Shown: in pieces, positions 1 through 9,921 of the stretch | How positions within the stretch are numbered: the first letter of the stretch is position 1 | Layout: each line of letters opens with the position of its first letter | Program-made: the position numbers and the translations under genes | Notes under the pieces: generated by a model | What the model was told of the DNA's origin: nothing | The model's input: the letters and a program-made list of their open reading frames with translations, nothing else | Databases searched by the model: none | NCBI RefSeq assembly: GCF_026151395.1 | Contig: NZ_JAMQPV010000001.1 | Location: forward strand, 2,172,501-2,236,500 | DNA: 64,000 nucleotides | Direction of reading: 5' to 3' | Origin: Leptospira limi | Lineage (GTDB): Bacteria > Spirochaetota > Leptospiria > Leptospirales > Leptospiraceae

Positions 1-252
1 TATATTGATATAACTACGTTTGACATCTTTAAAATTACTAGCAGAGATAGATATCCCATCATTATGAGTAAACCCAAGTCCTGCAGGATTGTAATAGGCT
101 CCCGATGGATCGTCAGCGATGGCAGTAAAAGCTCCTGCAAGTCCCGCCGCTCTTTCCCCGTAAAACCCTTGTATGTTGTTAAATGGTTCTGACGCAAAGA
201 GTGAAATCGGAAAAAAGAAAATGGTTAAGAATAAATACTTTTTTAGTTGCAT
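1..252 (-). CDS. Outer-membrane protein, OmpP1/FadL-like (N-terminal part, truncated by window edge)
   Basis: The gene begins with an ATG and reads without a stop to the window edge, giving 84 residues. Residues 1-16 are a typical Sec signal (MQLKKYLFL start, hydrophobic core, LFAS cleavage zone). The mature part has GERAAGLAGAFTA followed by ADDPSGAYYNPAGL. This Gly/Ala-rich N-terminal signature is shared by OmpP1/FadL/TodX channels and related PorV-like barrel proteins of the outer membrane. Substrate cannot be inferred from this fragment. It lies downstream of the lipoprotein genes on the same strand with an 84-base gap that has no obvious terminator, so it may be co-transcribed with them. 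Family assignment is good; exact subfamily is uncertain. Confidence 0.75.
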   Translation of the reverse strand, partial: MQLKKYLFLTIFFFPISLFASEPFNNIQGFYGERAAGLAGAFTAIADDPSGAYYNPAGLGFTHNDGISISASNFKDVKRSYINI

Positions 253-336
253 CTGGTTGCAAATTTGGATTTTGGATTGGTGAAAGTTTAGATACATAAT
301 GATTCGTTTTTCATTTCAATGATTTAAGTTACAATT

Positions 337-1029
337 TTATAGTTGGTAAAGAACGTTTGGAGCCGTTAGCAATTGAGTGTAAACTTCGTTACCATTGGCA
401 TCAATTTCATATCGCCATACATCGGCATTACTTACTTGGTTTGCGTCCCCATAGAAATCTACATAGTATGTTGAAGTTGCGTCAGATTCATTGATATAAA
501 ACTCTCCCCATCCAATGAAATCATCTGGAAAGTTGACAGGGCTCACTCCATTTGGCATGACCACAAATGCATCATACGCAGCATACCCACCGACTCCGAT
601 TCCGCCACTTGGCAAAGGTGTTGTGAAGTCAACATAAACATCCCATTCAAAGGTATAGGTAGTTTCAATGAACTCGCCGTAAAGGTCTGTATCCAGGACA
701 CCTAATTCTTCATATTCATCGTTAGCTGGTGTGCCAATATCATAATAATCTACAGCAAAATAGGTGATCTCACCATCAGGATCATATGTTTCGGTTAAGT
801 AGTATTCGTAATTGCTGGCATTGTCAATGTATTCGGTGAGGACATAACCTCCTAGATCATTGGTCCTTCCTTTGACTGAGGTTGTGATTTTGTTCCCTGC
901 AGGGTCATCGTAAACATTGCTATAATTTAATGTGACACAATTATTTGCATTGGCACTTGTATCCTTCTCACATTCTTCGAAGGTAAATCGTGTTGTGGAT
1001 TTGTCTGTATTCCCAGAACCACTTGTCAC
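337..1029 (-). CDS. C-terminal half of a frameshifted lipoprotein, or a coupled secreted-type protein
   Basis: This 230-residue frame opens with a GTG that overlaps the TGA of the upstream gene (GTGA). It has no signal peptide of its own, although its composition (Asn, Thr, Asp, Tyr-rich, predicted beta strands, two early Cys) is that of an exported envelope protein. The same frame stays open upstream of the GTG across the end of the preceding gene, reading KDKAILNIKQVTSGSG. A slip of one base at the A-rich heptamer at 1056-1062 would join the two into one lipoprotein of about 510 residues. Function is not recognised. It is either the 3' half of a broken or recoded gene, or a separate translationally coupled protein; I favour the first. 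Confidence 0.6.
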   Translation of the reverse strand: MTSGSGNTDKSTTRFTFEECEKDTSANANNCVTLNYSNVYDDPAGNKITTSVKGRTNDLGGYVLTEYIDNASNYEYYLTETYDPDGEITYFAVDYYDIGTPANDEYEELGVLDTDLYGEFIETTYTFEWDVYVDFTTPLPSGGIGVGGYAAYDAFVVMPNGVSPVNFPDDFIGWGEFYINESDATSTYYVDFYGDANQVSNADVWRYEIDANGNEVYTQLLTAPNVLYQL

Positions 1030-1871
1030 TTGTTTGATATTGAGGATTGCTTTGTCTTTTTTCCAGCTTGTGTGATGTAAGTGATGGATGCCTCCACACT
1101 TAAAGAAATTCCAAGTACCTTTAAAGAACGATTGATGGAACTAAAAACTTTTGATTTATCTGTTTTGAATTTGATTGCCTTTTGGAATTTATTATTGGAG
1201 GGACAAGGTTGTGGGGTTCCAAGGGCATCGGCAAACGAATATTCAATTTCAACATCATATTCACTATTACTCAATCGTTTGTAAACCATTGCAGGTGTTG
1301 GAACGGTTTGGCCTGAGAATGGCAAAATCCCTTCGTTTTGTAAACTTACAAGTTCACCTCTTGCTTCTTCGGGACTTAGGCCAAGCCTTTCGATCCCTTC
1401 CAGGAATTCCTCTTCCATACTTTGGGTGATGCGCACTGATCCAGTTCCACCAGGGATACAAACCCCAGGACTTGCTTTGGCAATGAGATAGGATCCACTG
1501 ATGAGTACTAAGTCCTTTTTAGAATCTCTTAGTATTTCAGCGACGATACTTGTTCCTTCTGTTAAAAAATTTTGTCCTGTAAATCCATAATCCAAAGTAT
1601 CTTGTGCAATTCCTTTACTAGTAAAAGCCATTTTGGAAGAACGATTTTGACGCGTAAAACTTGCACCCAAACCACTGGAAGGCTTTCGTATGGAACGAGG
1701 CACGGGCACACTTAGGTTGGAAGGAAGTTCTGCATTGATACTGGAAGAAAATAAGGAACGAATAAAAAAACGAGTGGCTAATGCACTGAGCGTATTACTT
1801 TCATCTTTTTCTTTTTTACAACCTTCGAACATCATAAACAAAACGATGAGTATGAGAAAAAAATGTTTCAT
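1026..1871 (-). CDS. Putative lipoprotein, N-terminal half of a probably frameshifted gene
   Basis: I chose the ATG giving MKHFFLILIVLFMMFEGCKKEK because it begins a lipoprotein signal peptide with a spirochaete-style lipobox (FEGC); an upstream in-frame ATG would add eight residues. After the lipidated Cys comes a Ser/Arg-rich linker, then a region without recognised domain. The reading frame ends shortly after AGKKTKQSS. The codons GGA AAA AAG at that point contain the heptamer A AAA AAG, and the minus-one frame after it continues smoothly into the downstream gene. The gene is divergent from the SH3-M48 protease, with 72 bases between starts. Function unknown; the product is expected to be membrane-anchored. 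Confidence 0.65.
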   Translation of the reverse strand: MKHFFLILIVLFMMFEGCKKEKDESNTLSALATRFFIRSLFSSSINAELPSNLSVPVPRSIRKPSSGLGASFTRQNRSSKMAFTSKGIAQDTLDYGFTGQNFLTEGTSIVAEILRDSKKDLVLISGSYLIAKASPGVCIPGGTGSVRITQSMEEEFLEGIERLGLSPEEARGELVSLQNEGILPFSGQTVPTPAMVYKRLSNSEYDVEIEYSFADALGTPQPCPSNNKFQKAIKFKTDKSKVFSSINRSLKVLGISLSVEASITYITQAGKKTKQSSISNK

Positions 1872-1943
1872 TGCCCGTTCATAGCAATTGATCAATAGGA
1901 ATTGTCAATTCGAAAGTCAAAATTAAAAAAAGAGTTTTCAAAG

Positions 1944-3212
1944 ATGGATGCGACCCAACACTCATTGGTAATGAAGTCGAACACTTTCTTCTATTTATTT
2001 CTTGTTGCTAGTGTTTCATTACTCGCTAAAGGAAATGTTTATGTGCAAAGCAACAAAGCCAAGTTACTTTCACAACCTAAGTTAAATGCGGAAGGAAGTC
2101 TTTTAAAAATAGGAGAAGTACTAACTCCTATCACCGAACAAGGACTTTTTGTACAAGTCCGAGTTGAAGAGAAAACAGGTTGGGTATCGAAACTTTTTGT
2201 ATCTCCACTCCCACCTGGAACCCAAATGAAATTAGGGATCACTTCGAATTCATCGGAAGCCGTTGTGGCAAGACAACGTGCCTCTGATTTTACGAAGACA
2301 GCTGCTGCTAGAGGCCTTTCCGAAACACAAAAAATGAGAGTACGTGGAGAAGGGGAATTGTATGATTTTGAATCATTACGTTGGCTCGAGTCCGTACCAT
2401 TGACCTTGGAAGAGACTACTCCAAAAGAAGAAAAAAAATTAGGTATCACCGCAAGTTCGAACTTTTTTACATTCTCATCGAATCCTGGGTTACCTGTACT
2501 TGGAGAAACAAAAGCGGAAGTGAAGATGGGCCGTTCGCTTGCAGCAAGACTTTTAAAAAAATACAATTTAGTTCGTGATTTAGAATTCACGAGGTATCTC
2601 AATTCCATAGCATCAAAGTTAGGTTCTGTTTCTTCTCGTAACGATTTGGAATTTCGTGTAGGGATCATTGATTCACAAGAGGTAAATGCATTTTCTTGTC
2701 CAGGTGGTTATTTATTTATTACCACAGGTACTTTAAAAAAAATCCAAACGGAAGCTGAGTTAGCCGGTATCATTGCGCATGAAATGGGCCATGTGATTTT
2801 ATTTCACAACGGTGAATTCAAAGAATCAAATGTGTTTGTTGATATCCTTTCAGGATTGTTATCTCCTCCAGGTAGTGAGGTTGTCAATACAGCGATGGCA
2901 ACTGCAATCACCGAAATGGAAAAACAATTTTTTGAGACAGGCCGAGATGCTAAAGTGGAGTTAGAAGCGGATGAAGCAGCAGTTGGTCTTGTTTCTCAAG
3001 TGGGGTATTCACCACTTGGTTTGTCTAGTTATCTGAATACAATGGCAAAATCAGAAGGAACAGATCTTTTGAAAAAAACACATCCTGAAACAAATCTAAG
3101 GATCGCAAAACTAGTGTTCATTGAATCTTCGGTGTCTATGGAAGGATCTCCTGTCATCATTGACCATTGGAGTGATTATAAAAAACGATTAACAACAAAT
3201 GAAACAAAATAA
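1944..3212 (+). CDS. SH3-domain M48 family metalloprotease, exported
   Basis: Zinc metallopeptidase of the M48 family, related to BepA/LoiP-type periplasmic proteases that act in outer-membrane quality control. From this start the protein has a hydrophobic signal (FFYLFLVASVSLLAKG), a bacterial SH3 domain (roughly residues 30-90) ending in GWVSKLFVSP, a linker, and the protease domain with HEMGH as zinc-binding helix and ELEADEAA further on, carrying the expected third ligand. A TTG 42 bases upstream is in frame but would put a charged extension ahead of the signal; another ATG lies 27 bases downstream. SH3 domains on such proteases often bind peptidoglycan. The 3' end overlaps the cyclase gene by 14 bases, so the two are probably one operon. 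Confidence 0.85.
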   Translation: MDATQHSLVMKSNTFFYLFLVASVSLLAKGNVYVQSNKAKLLSQPKLNAEGSLLKIGEVLTPITEQGLFVQVRVEEKTGWVSKLFVSPLPPGTQMKLGITSNSSEAVVARQRASDFTKTAAARGLSETQKMRVRGEGELYDFESLRWLESVPLTLEETTPKEEKKLGITASSNFFTFSSNPGLPVLGETKAEVKMGRSLAARLLKKYNLVRDLEFTRYLNSIASKLGSVSSRNDLEFRVGIIDSQEVNAFSCPGGYLFITTGTLKKIQTEAELAGIIAHEMGHVILFHNGEFKESNVFVDILSGLLSPPGSEVVNTAMATAITEMEKQFFETGRDAKVELEADEAAVGLVSQVGYSPLGLSSYLNTMAKSEGTDLLKKTHPETNLRIAKLVFIESSVSMEGSPVIIDHWSDYKKRLTTNETK

Positions 3213-5367
3213 AATACTCTTCCCGATTTTTCTAATGGTAGTGGTTCCGACATTACTCACTACCTTCATTTCCTTTTTTCGATTTTCTACGACATTAGAT
3301 CGTAAATTATCGGATGCATTGTTTCATCTTTTGCCTTCGCATCATACTTTTTCAAAAGACATTGTGATTATCGATATAGATGAACAGAGTATTGCCAAAT
3401 ATGCAGACCATCCTGAGCTTGGGCAGTGGCCTTGGAAACGACATATTTATCCCACTCTCATCGGATACACAAAACTTCTCACTCCGCCTAAATTTACAAT
3501 GATCGATATCATGTTCACTGAAAGGTCGGATTATGATGATGCATTGGTGGTCGCAAACGAGACTTTGGGGGAGATTTCCCATGCTGCTAATTTCCGAAAT
3601 GGTGGGATTGTGATTCCTCGAAAGGGTATCAATGACGTTAGCCAAAAATTCAGTGTTCCGTTAGTGACAGATATTCCTTTCCCAATCTATGAGAATGCTT
3701 CCTTTCCCATTGGTCAAATTGCAGAAACAGCTCCCATGGTCCATGTGGTGAATGTGATTTCTGATAGTGATGGAATTTTAAGGAGATTTTCTCCCCTTGT
3801 TCGTTGGAATGGAATGTACTTCCCCACATTGGCTTTGCAAGCGTTTGCATTAGGTGGTGCCTACAAAATAGAAACAAAAGATTTGAATGTATACTTGGAA
3901 AAAGAAGGAACAGAACGGATCATTCCCATTGGCAAAGATGGTCTTGTAAGGGCGTATTTTTATACAGAAGAAGAATTGAGAAATATTCCTAGGTATTCAG
4001 CAGCTGGAATCATTGACTCCTTAGAAAAGTTAAACTCTGGTGAGGTGGAAGATCCAAACACACTCCTTGTACCACCCAAACTCTTTGAAAATAAAATTGT
4101 CCTCATTGGTACATCAGCTGCTGCCACTCACGATGATGTGGTTACACCCCATGGTTTATTTCCTGGTGTGATTGCACAGGCTGTGTTTGCTTCGAATTTA
4201 ATAGAAGGGCATTTATTAAAAGAATTACCCGTTTCATATGGGTTTCTGTTTACAATCTTAGTTCTTTTTGTTGGTGTACTTGTTTTATACATTAACCAAT
4301 GGCATTTATTGAAAAATATTTATCCAATATTTGCAGTTTCGTTCTTTATCGGATTGTTTTATTTCCTTTACCGGATGGATTATGTTTTCTCTATTTATTC
4401 ATTTGTGTTTGGATTTCCAGTTTCTTACCTACTTGGATTTGCCTATTTAACTTACACAGAAGGAAAGGAAAAAAGAAAATTCAATCACATCTTACGGAAC
4501 TTAGTCGATCCAGAAGTGGTAAGTGTTGCTCTCGAGAATATGGAATCCTTAAAACAAGGAGGAGAGTGGGAAATCACTGCATTTTTTTCAGACGTAGCAG
4601 GTTTTTCATCCATCAGTGAAGAGTTAAGTGCTACTGACCTTGCCAAATTATTAAATGAATACCTTTCCGCTATGACCAAAGTTTTAAAAGCCAATTCGGG
4701 AACTTTGGATAAATACATTGGAGATGCAATTGTTGGTATCTTCGGTGCCCCCATCCAAAACAAGGAACATCCAAAACTTGCTTGTAAGACAGCTCTTGAG
4801 ATGGTGAAAGAGTTGGAAGGTTTGAGAAAAAATTGGAATGAAAGAGGTGATTACACACCACTTGCACGAGCTATGGTCTTTCGAATCGGCCTTAATTGTG
4901 GTTTAGCTAAGGTTGGATTTATGGGAACAGATAGTTTAGCATCCTATACAATGATGGGTGATACTGTTAACTTAGCTGCGAGGTTAGAAGCTGCGGCCAA
5001 AGATTATGGTGTCTCAATTTTAGTTTCCGAAAACATTGAGTTAGCTTGTAGGGATACATTTTCCTTTCGATTTTTAGATTGGATCCGTGTGAAGGGAAAA
5101 GAAGCACCAGTGAAAATCTATAGTTTAGAATCATTTAAAAATCAGATTTCCCCTGTCTCTGTAAAAGCATTCGAAGAGTATGATTTAGGTTTTTCCGAAT
5201 ACTCAAAGCGAAATTGGGAAATTGCCATCGAACATTTTAAGAATGTTTCTAAAATATTAGGAAAAGAAGATGTTAGTAGCCAAATGCTCATCAAACGTTG
5301 CCAAACTCTATTCCAAAACCCACCACCTGTCGACTGGGATGGCGTTTATACTCGTACGTCAAAATAA
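3199..5367 (+). CDS. CHASE2-domain class III adenylate/guanylate cyclase
   Basis: Membrane-bound nucleotide cyclase. An N-terminal transmembrane helix (about residues 7-27) leads into a large extracytoplasmic CHASE2 sensor (to about 330; features include VIIDIDEQS and GLFPGVIAQA). Three transmembrane helices follow (about 345-420) and then the class III cyclase domain. The metal-binding Asp residues are D465 in FFSDVAGF and D509 in KYIGDAIVG; K505 sits at the purine-specifying position and the partner region reads YTMMGDTVNLAARLE. Lys plus Thr at the specificity sites would fit cAMP synthesis, but this needs an assay. The C-terminus has one TPR-like helix pair. Start overlaps the upstream protease by 14 bases. 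Confidence 0.9.
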   Translation: MKQNKILFPIFLMVVVPTLLTTFISFFRFSTTLDRKLSDALFHLLPSHHTFSKDIVIIDIDEQSIAKYADHPELGQWPWKRHIYPTLIGYTKLLTPPKFTMIDIMFTERSDYDDALVVANETLGEISHAANFRNGGIVIPRKGINDVSQKFSVPLVTDIPFPIYENASFPIGQIAETAPMVHVVNVISDSDGILRRFSPLVRWNGMYFPTLALQAFALGGAYKIETKDLNVYLEKEGTERIIPIGKDGLVRAYFYTEEELRNIPRYSAAGIIDSLEKLNSGEVEDPNTLLVPPKLFENKIVLIGTSAAATHDDVVTPHGLFPGVIAQAVFASNLIEGHLLKELPVSYGFLFTILVLFVGVLVLYINQWHLLKNIYPIFAVSFFIGLFYFLYRMDYVFSIYSFVFGFPVSYLLGFAYLTYTEGKEKRKFNHILRNLVDPEVVSVALENMESLKQGGEWEITAFFSDVAGFSSISEELSATDLAKLLNEYLSAMTKVLKANSGTLDKYIGDAIVGIFGAPIQNKEHPKLACKTALEMVKELEGLRKNWNERGDYTPLARAMVFRIGLNCGLAKVGFMGTDSLASYTMMGDTVNLAARLEAAAKDYGVSILVSENIELACRDTFSFRFLDWIRVKGKEAPVKIYSLESFKNQISPVSVKAFEEYDLGFSEYSKRNWEIAIEHFKNVSKILGKEDVSSQMLIKRCQTLFQNPPPVDWDGVYTRTSK

Positions 5368-5421
5368 TACTATACGATTCACCGCTTTTCCTACACTGTC
5401 CTGAAAAAGGAAAAAGCGGAA

Positions 5422-7224
5422 ATGAATGAAGCCAAAATCAAATCTTTATGTTGGCGGTTGACAATCGGACTTGAATTACTGACGGCAGTGCTTGCTGTAC
5501 CAACTGCAGTCTTATTCATTGTCATTGCAGGTGTGTATTCATTTGAAAGATCGCTACTAGTTGTGTTAGGTGCGACCATTGCCCTGTTTACTTCTTATAT
5601 TGTCCCTACAATTCGTTTCTTAAGACTAAAAAAATTACTCACAAATACCAATCCCGATTTCTTTCAATCTCTATCGCTAGAAGAAAAACAAAAGATCAAA
5701 TTAACACTTTTAAAATTTCCCAAACATAATTTAGGTTATTTTTTAACTCAATGGAGTTTTGGAATTCCATTGGCTGCTTTTGTCACGTTCCAATTTTTTA
5801 CTCCAACACTTGCTGAATACCTTCCTTATATAATTTTGCCAATTCTCATCTATCCAGTATTAGGTGTGTCACACTTTTTTCTAAGTGAATTAATGATCTC
5901 AGAAGTTTTAATTACACCTGAGTTAAAGGATTTGCCATTAAATGCTGATATGATTCCGAAGGTTGGAATTTATGCACGAATCTTTTTTACAATGTCTGCT
6001 GTGTTTAGTATGACACTCACTGCATTAGGGTATCTCCTTCTAGCAGAAGTGACAAAATTTGTACAAATCCAGAATGCCGAAGTGACTTTGGTATTAATGG
6101 CAGCATTTATCACCATCAATATATTTGTACTCACTTCTCTCTTTGTAAAAGCAATGAGATTTAATACAATCCAAATGGCAAATCGTTATAAATCGTTGGC
6201 AAGTGGGGATTTGAGTGAATCGGTTCCTATCATATCTACGGATGAACTAGGACATGGATCTATTTCTCTCAATTCTTTCATCACCAGTATTCGAAAAATT
6301 ACATCCGTTGTGATTGAAGAATCTGATAAAGTAAATTCGGATGCGAAGGTCATTGCAACTCAAACGCAAGGATTAACCCAGGCAATGATGGAACAAGCTT
6401 CTTCTTCAGAAGAGATGTCAGCCGGTGTTGAGGAGATGTCAGCAAGCATTCGTTCTACGGCTTTTGGAGCCAAAAAGCAGAATGATATTACAAAAGAGGC
6501 AAAAAACTTAGTCATCGATATGGAGTCTTCGATTGTATCGATCCATGACCTTATGAACTTAACGGAAACTGAAACCAAACAAATGGAAGGGGAAACGAAG
6601 TTAGGACAATCTGCACTTCATTCTACTTTGGTTGCGATGTCAGATATAGAATCGAGTGTTGAAAACACATCAAATGTAATCCAGGTGATTGGTGAAATTT
6701 CAGACAAAATTGGTTTATTGTCTCTCAACGCTTCCATTGAAGCTGCAAGAGCAGGGGATGCAGGAAGAGGATTTGCAGTTGTTGCAAGTGAGATTTCCAA
6801 ATTAGGGGAACAAACTTTATCCAATACAAAAAGAATTTTGGAGGCAGTTTCAAAAGCTTCCTCTTCGACAAAATCTGGTAGACTCGCTGTATCCAATACC
6901 GAAAAAACTTTCACTCAAATTGGAAAGTCTGTCCACACCACTATTGAACTCATCAAACAATCGAGTGAGATGACAAAACAACAATTGGAACTTGTGAAAC
7001 ATGTAAAAGAGAATATTGAAAAATTGACAATGTCTGCAATGGAAATTGAACAAAACACAAATGAACAGGCAAGTACCTCAGAAGAGCTTGCGAAAAGTAT
7101 CGCTACCATCACAGAAGGTACCGAATATTTGAATCAGTTTGTAAGCGACATCGATAAGTTATGTTCGGCGTTGTCCAATAAAGCTTCTAATCTAAGGCAA
7201 ACGATTGATTTTTTCAAAATCTAA
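5422..7224 (+). CDS. Methyl-accepting chemotaxis protein with membrane-embedded sensor
   Basis: Chemoreceptor that would control the CheA kinase and flagellar switching. The N-terminal 235 residues consist largely of hydrophobic helices (about six) with no sizeable periplasmic ligand-binding domain. A HAMP domain follows (about 240-290, containing [12 protein letters not shown]), then the coiled-coil signalling domain whose tip is fully conserved ([22 protein letters not shown]). A GGA-rich ribosome site lies just before the ATG. The stop codon overlaps by four bases the 3' end of the convergent Omp85-like gene. A sensor made of membrane helices suggests detection of a membrane-associated signal such as energy state, but that is inference. 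Confidence 0.92.
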   Translation: MNEAKIKSLCWRLTIGLELLTAVLAVPTAVLFIVIAGVYSFERSLLVVLGATIALFTSYIVPTIRFLRLKKLLTNTNPDFFQSLSLEEKQKIKLTLLKFPKHNLGYFLTQWSFGIPLAAFVTFQFFTPTLAEYLPYIILPILIYPVLGVSHFFLSELMISEVLITPELKDLPLNADMIPKVGIYARIFFTMSAVFSMTLTALGYLLLAEVTKFVQIQNAEVTLVLMAAFITINIFVLTSLFVKAMRFNTIQMANRYKSLASGDLSESVPIISTDELGHGSISLNSFITSIRKITSVVIEESDKVNSDAKVIATQTQGLTQAMMEQASSSEEMSAGVEEMSASIRSTAFGAKKQNDITKEAKNLVIDMESSIVSIHDLMNLTETETKQMEGETKLGQSALHSTLVAMSDIESSVENTSNVIQVIGEISDKIGLLSLNASIEAARAGDAGRGFAVVASEISKLGEQTLSNTKRILEAVSKASSSTKSGRLAVSNTEKTFTQIGKSVHTTIELIKQSSEMTKQQLELVKHVKENIEKLTMSAMEIEQNTNEQASTSEELAKSIATITEGTEYLNQFVSDIDKLCSALSNKASNLRQTIDFFKI

Positions 7225-8753
7225 AAGACGTGACTAAAGTTGACAAATAATTGTTCGTCTTCTCTTGATTTGGCATAATCAATCATAATGATAGTTGCTT
7301 GGTTCCAAGCAATACGTAAACCAATCCCTTTGGAATAAAAATAATTTTTTAAATTAATTTTATGTTCATCATCCCAAACCCTTCCATAGTCAAAAAACGG
7401 TACGATATTAAAGGCAAAAAACTCTGATCCTAATTTAGCTTCTGCAAATTTCCATCGAATTTCTGAATTCCCCCATCCCATCGCACGCCCAACAAAACGA
7501 TCTTGTTTGAATCCACGTAATGTACGAAGTCCACCAAGTCCACCGATTAGACCTTCTGTTCCCCACATATTTCTATATTCAAAAAACGGAGCATTTCCTT
7601 CTGTAACACCAAGTCCAAACCGATTTGCTACAACCAATTTATCAACTAACTTAGGGAAGGGGCTCCAAAACATTTTTGTTTGAGCAAAATACTTTTGGAA
7701 CTGAAAGTCAGATCCCATCGCTTTGCTATTTTTTTCATACGTTACTTCTGCAAATATTCCAGAATTAGGATCTGGTTCAAAATCACGAGTATCATATACG
7801 ATTCCCAGACGTAATGCGTTTACATACCCACCTTGGTAACCGATTATTTTTTTCCCTTCGTAGTCCTCTGTGAGTCTTGTTTTTCCATTGGGAACATCTG
7901 CTGCCAATTGGTCTAACGTAGGATCTACACCTCGTACCATTTTCCCATCATAAGTTCGAATGATATTATTTGAGAATTTTAATCCTGATACCAATCGAAC
8001 CGTTCCACCAACGAATGATCTTTCTCCACTGACAGTTGCCATTGGAGTCTCAATCGTATAACGGTTGTACATTCTGTCAGTCACCACATAACCTGGCATT
8101 TGTTGGATGCCGGAAAACGTTTTTCCACCAATAGAAAAAGGATCCGAACTAGTTCCGGGCCGATAATAAGTCAAATTTGTTTCTTGGTCGATGAAGCTGG
8201 CATTATTCACCTGACGATTGTAAGGTTGGTTTCGTTCTAAATAGGATAAAGACCTCATACTCGACTCACCTATACCAAAGTACAAGGTAGTTGGAGTAAT
8301 GGTTAAAAATGCATCTGCACGTAACCTCCATTGTGTGTCAGCGATAAATGGCATATCCAAACTAATTTGGTGATACTGTGCATTTTTATTCGTATTAAAA
8401 TACTGTGCGAAGAGTCGCATTCGGTAAGGTGTGTAATGAAAGAGCGCATCAGTTTTTGGTCCATTATTATAGATATAAGCTCTTGCACCATAACCGATGC
8501 CTTCATTTGGATCGGAGTTGATGAGAGGTAAACCTGTTGGATACCATCCATCCTTTTTGTCTTCAATGTCTTTTTTGCAAAGTTGTTTGGAGACATCCAT
8601 TGGAAAGGGAAGATTTTTAGGAGGTGGGTCTTTGATACACCCGGGTTCAGGAATGGCTTCTTGTCCTTGGAGACCAAGAGTGAGTCCCAAACAGACAATA
8701 ACGAACACATAAAAACTTTTTTTTGCCACTCGAAGATTCAAACCAAAACCCAT
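7221..8753 (-). CDS. Omp85/BamA-type surface antigen (D15) barrel protein without POTRA domains
   Basis: Predicted outer-membrane beta barrel of the bacterial surface antigen family. From this ATG the protein has a signal peptide ([15 protein letters not shown]), a short Pro/Cys-containing segment and then about 450 residues of alternating strands ending in an aromatic residue (VNFSHVF), as expected for barrel insertion. The Omp85 hallmark appears near the C-terminus as [12 protein letters not shown] followed by [16 protein letters not shown]. No POTRA repeats precede the barrel, so it resembles short family members rather than BamA itself. A GTG 27 bases upstream and a GTG 24 bases downstream are alternative starts; none has a clear ribosome site. 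Function is unknown; transport or lipid handling are possibilities. Confidence 0.75.
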   Translation of the reverse strand: MGFGLNLRVAKKSFYVFVIVCLGLTLGLQGQEAIPEPGCIKDPPPKNLPFPMDVSKQLCKKDIEDKKDGWYPTGLPLINSDPNEGIGYGARAYIYNNGPKTDALFHYTPYRMRLFAQYFNTNKNAQYHQISLDMPFIADTQWRLRADAFLTITPTTLYFGIGESSMRSLSYLERNQPYNRQVNNASFIDQETNLTYYRPGTSSDPFSIGGKTFSGIQQMPGYVVTDRMYNRYTIETPMATVSGERSFVGGTVRLVSGLKFSNNIIRTYDGKMVRGVDPTLDQLAADVPNGKTRLTEDYEGKKIIGYQGGYVNALRLGIVYDTRDFEPDPNSGIFAEVTYEKNSKAMGSDFQFQKYFAQTKMFWSPFPKLVDKLVVANRFGLGVTEGNAPFFEYRNMWGTEGLIGGLGGLRTLRGFKQDRFVGRAMGWGNSEIRWKFAEAKLGSEFFAFNIVPFFDYGRVWDDEHKINLKNYFYSKGIGLRIAWNQATIIMIDYAKSREDEQLFVNFSHVF

Positions 8754-8799
8754 AAGAGGAGGAAACTGGACGAATTGCACGAATTGTCAAGAGAAAAAG

Positions 8800-8813
8800 T
8801 GAGTGTTCACTCA
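8800..8813. promoter_or_regulatory. Possible repressor operator (TGAGTG-TT-CACTCA)
   Basis: Six-base inverted arms separated by two bases, flanked by A5 on one side and T6 on the other so that the dyad extends outward with one mismatch. It lies about 50 bases upstream of the Omp85-like gene and just outside a TTGACA (minus strand, 8785-8790). Size and symmetry resemble TetR-type operators. No regulator gene is adjacent. Confidence 0.35.
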
Positions 8814-8955
8814 TTTTTTGAAGTAGGAAAGGGACTAAGTTCCAAAAATTTCAAAATCTATTTTCGATTCCTTTGCAAACGCAAATGCAGAATCAAACTG
8901 TCGTTTGGTTCCCAGCTTTGTTTTGTTAGATGAACTTGATTGTGATGATCTGAAC

Positions 8956-9030
8956 TGGTGCCCCAGGAGGGAATCGAACCCCCACTGTCGGTTCCGAAGA
9001 CCGATGTTCTATCCGTTGAACTACCAGGGC
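8956..9030 (-). tRNA. tRNA-Arg, anticodon UCG
   Basis: A complete cloverleaf is readable on the minus strand: acceptor stem GCCCTGG pairing with CTGGGGC, D arm GTTC/GAAC, anticodon loop CTTCGGA with anticodon TCG, T arm with TTCGATT loop, discriminator A and an encoded CCA. It decodes CGA. No attachment-site duplication or integrase gene was seen nearby. Confidence 0.95.
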
Positions 9031-9049
9031 ATGTGATTGGGATGTATTG

Positions 9050-9892
9050 TCAGGATAGGTGGACCCTGTCTTCGGGCAATTGATTTTTTGGAAAAGAAAA
9101 ACTCATTCGGACAATGTAGAGAAAGAGTAGGATGGTCCATACCACAAGTAAGATTCGTAAGAACAAAAAGACAAAGTAAATCGGTCTTGGTTTCCCTGGA
9201 ACAAGAAAGATGGTTAAGTCATTTGCTTGGAACAAGAGGGAACCAGGGATTTTTTTGCGGATGGCATCAAAGTTCTTTCGAAATTCGCCTAAACGTTCGG
9301 AAGGGTCCAAAGCAAAATCATTGGTATATCGTAAGGAACCTTCATCACCAAAGGCATAAAAAGAAGTTTCCCACCCTATAAAATCAAAATGGATTGGATA
9401 AGAACCAGGTGGGTTACGAATGAAAAAATAAATGGTTCCACCTTCAAAAGGAAAGGAGGGGATTTGGCCTTCGAGTCTGATTTTGTTTTTGCTAAATCCA
9501 TCTTCATAAAAATCAGACCAATCACCCCATTGGTAAATAGTGCCTCGGTCATCCTTCCAGAGCAATCCACCCAAATTTCCCAAAAGTTCTAAATCTTTTT
9601 CCCATTCAGAAGGAATTGCTTTCCCTAAAACAAATGATTCTTTTTGGATATTACGATTGCGGAGTGACTGTTTCAAGCGGATGCGTAGATCACGAATTTC
9701 AGATTGATTTGTTTCCAAGAGTCGTTTTCGAATTTCAATTTCTTCTTTTTGGAAAGGATCCGAAAAAACAACTTCTGATAGAGTGAGTAATAATTCTGTG
9801 ATTGGGTCTTGTTTCTCCAGATTCCCATCTGCAGTGATAGGAGATAAAAGGGATAAAAGAAAGATGAAGAGCACAAAAAAATAGATTCTCAT
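9050..9892 (-). CDS. Exported membrane-anchored protein of unknown function
   Basis: I chose the ATG that follows AGGAAG directly and begins a signal or anchor helix (MRIYFFVLFIFLLSLLSP); a longer reading frame exists upstream but would overlap the divergent HIT gene. The body (about residues 25-245) is soluble, with a charged helical stretch (KEEIEIRKRLLE) and a strand-rich segment containing several Trp and Phe residues. A second hydrophobic helix (VFLFLRILLVVWTILLFLYI) sits close to the C-terminus, leaving about 25 cytoplasmic residues. This topology suggests an extracytoplasmic domain held between two anchors. No family is recognised. Downstream lies tRNA-Arg on the same strand. Confidence 0.6.
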   Translation of the reverse strand: MRIYFFVLFIFLLSLLSPITADGNLEKQDPITELLLTLSEVVFSDPFQKEEIEIRKRLLETNQSEIRDLRIRLKQSLRNRNIQKESFVLGKAIPSEWEKDLELLGNLGGLLWKDDRGTIYQWGDWSDFYEDGFSKNKIRLEGQIPSFPFEGGTIYFFIRNPPGSYPIHFDFIGWETSFYAFGDEGSLRYTNDFALDPSERLGEFRKNFDAIRKKIPGSLLFQANDLTIFLVPGKPRPIYFVFLFLRILLVVWTILLFLYIVRMSFSFPKNQLPEDRVHLS

Positions 9893-9921
9893 CTTCCTAA
9901 GTATCGGCAAAATGGGGAGCA

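Noticed and set aside
8820..8955. Coding-like minus-strand stretch (FDSAFAFAKESKIDFE) beyond the tRNA-Arg 3' end
   Set aside because: No start codon before the tRNA gene and the frame is short; it might be a relic but cannot be supported.
8956..9030. tRNA-Arg as a possible integration site
   Set aside because: No duplicated tRNA 3' end, integrase or mobile genes were found on either side.
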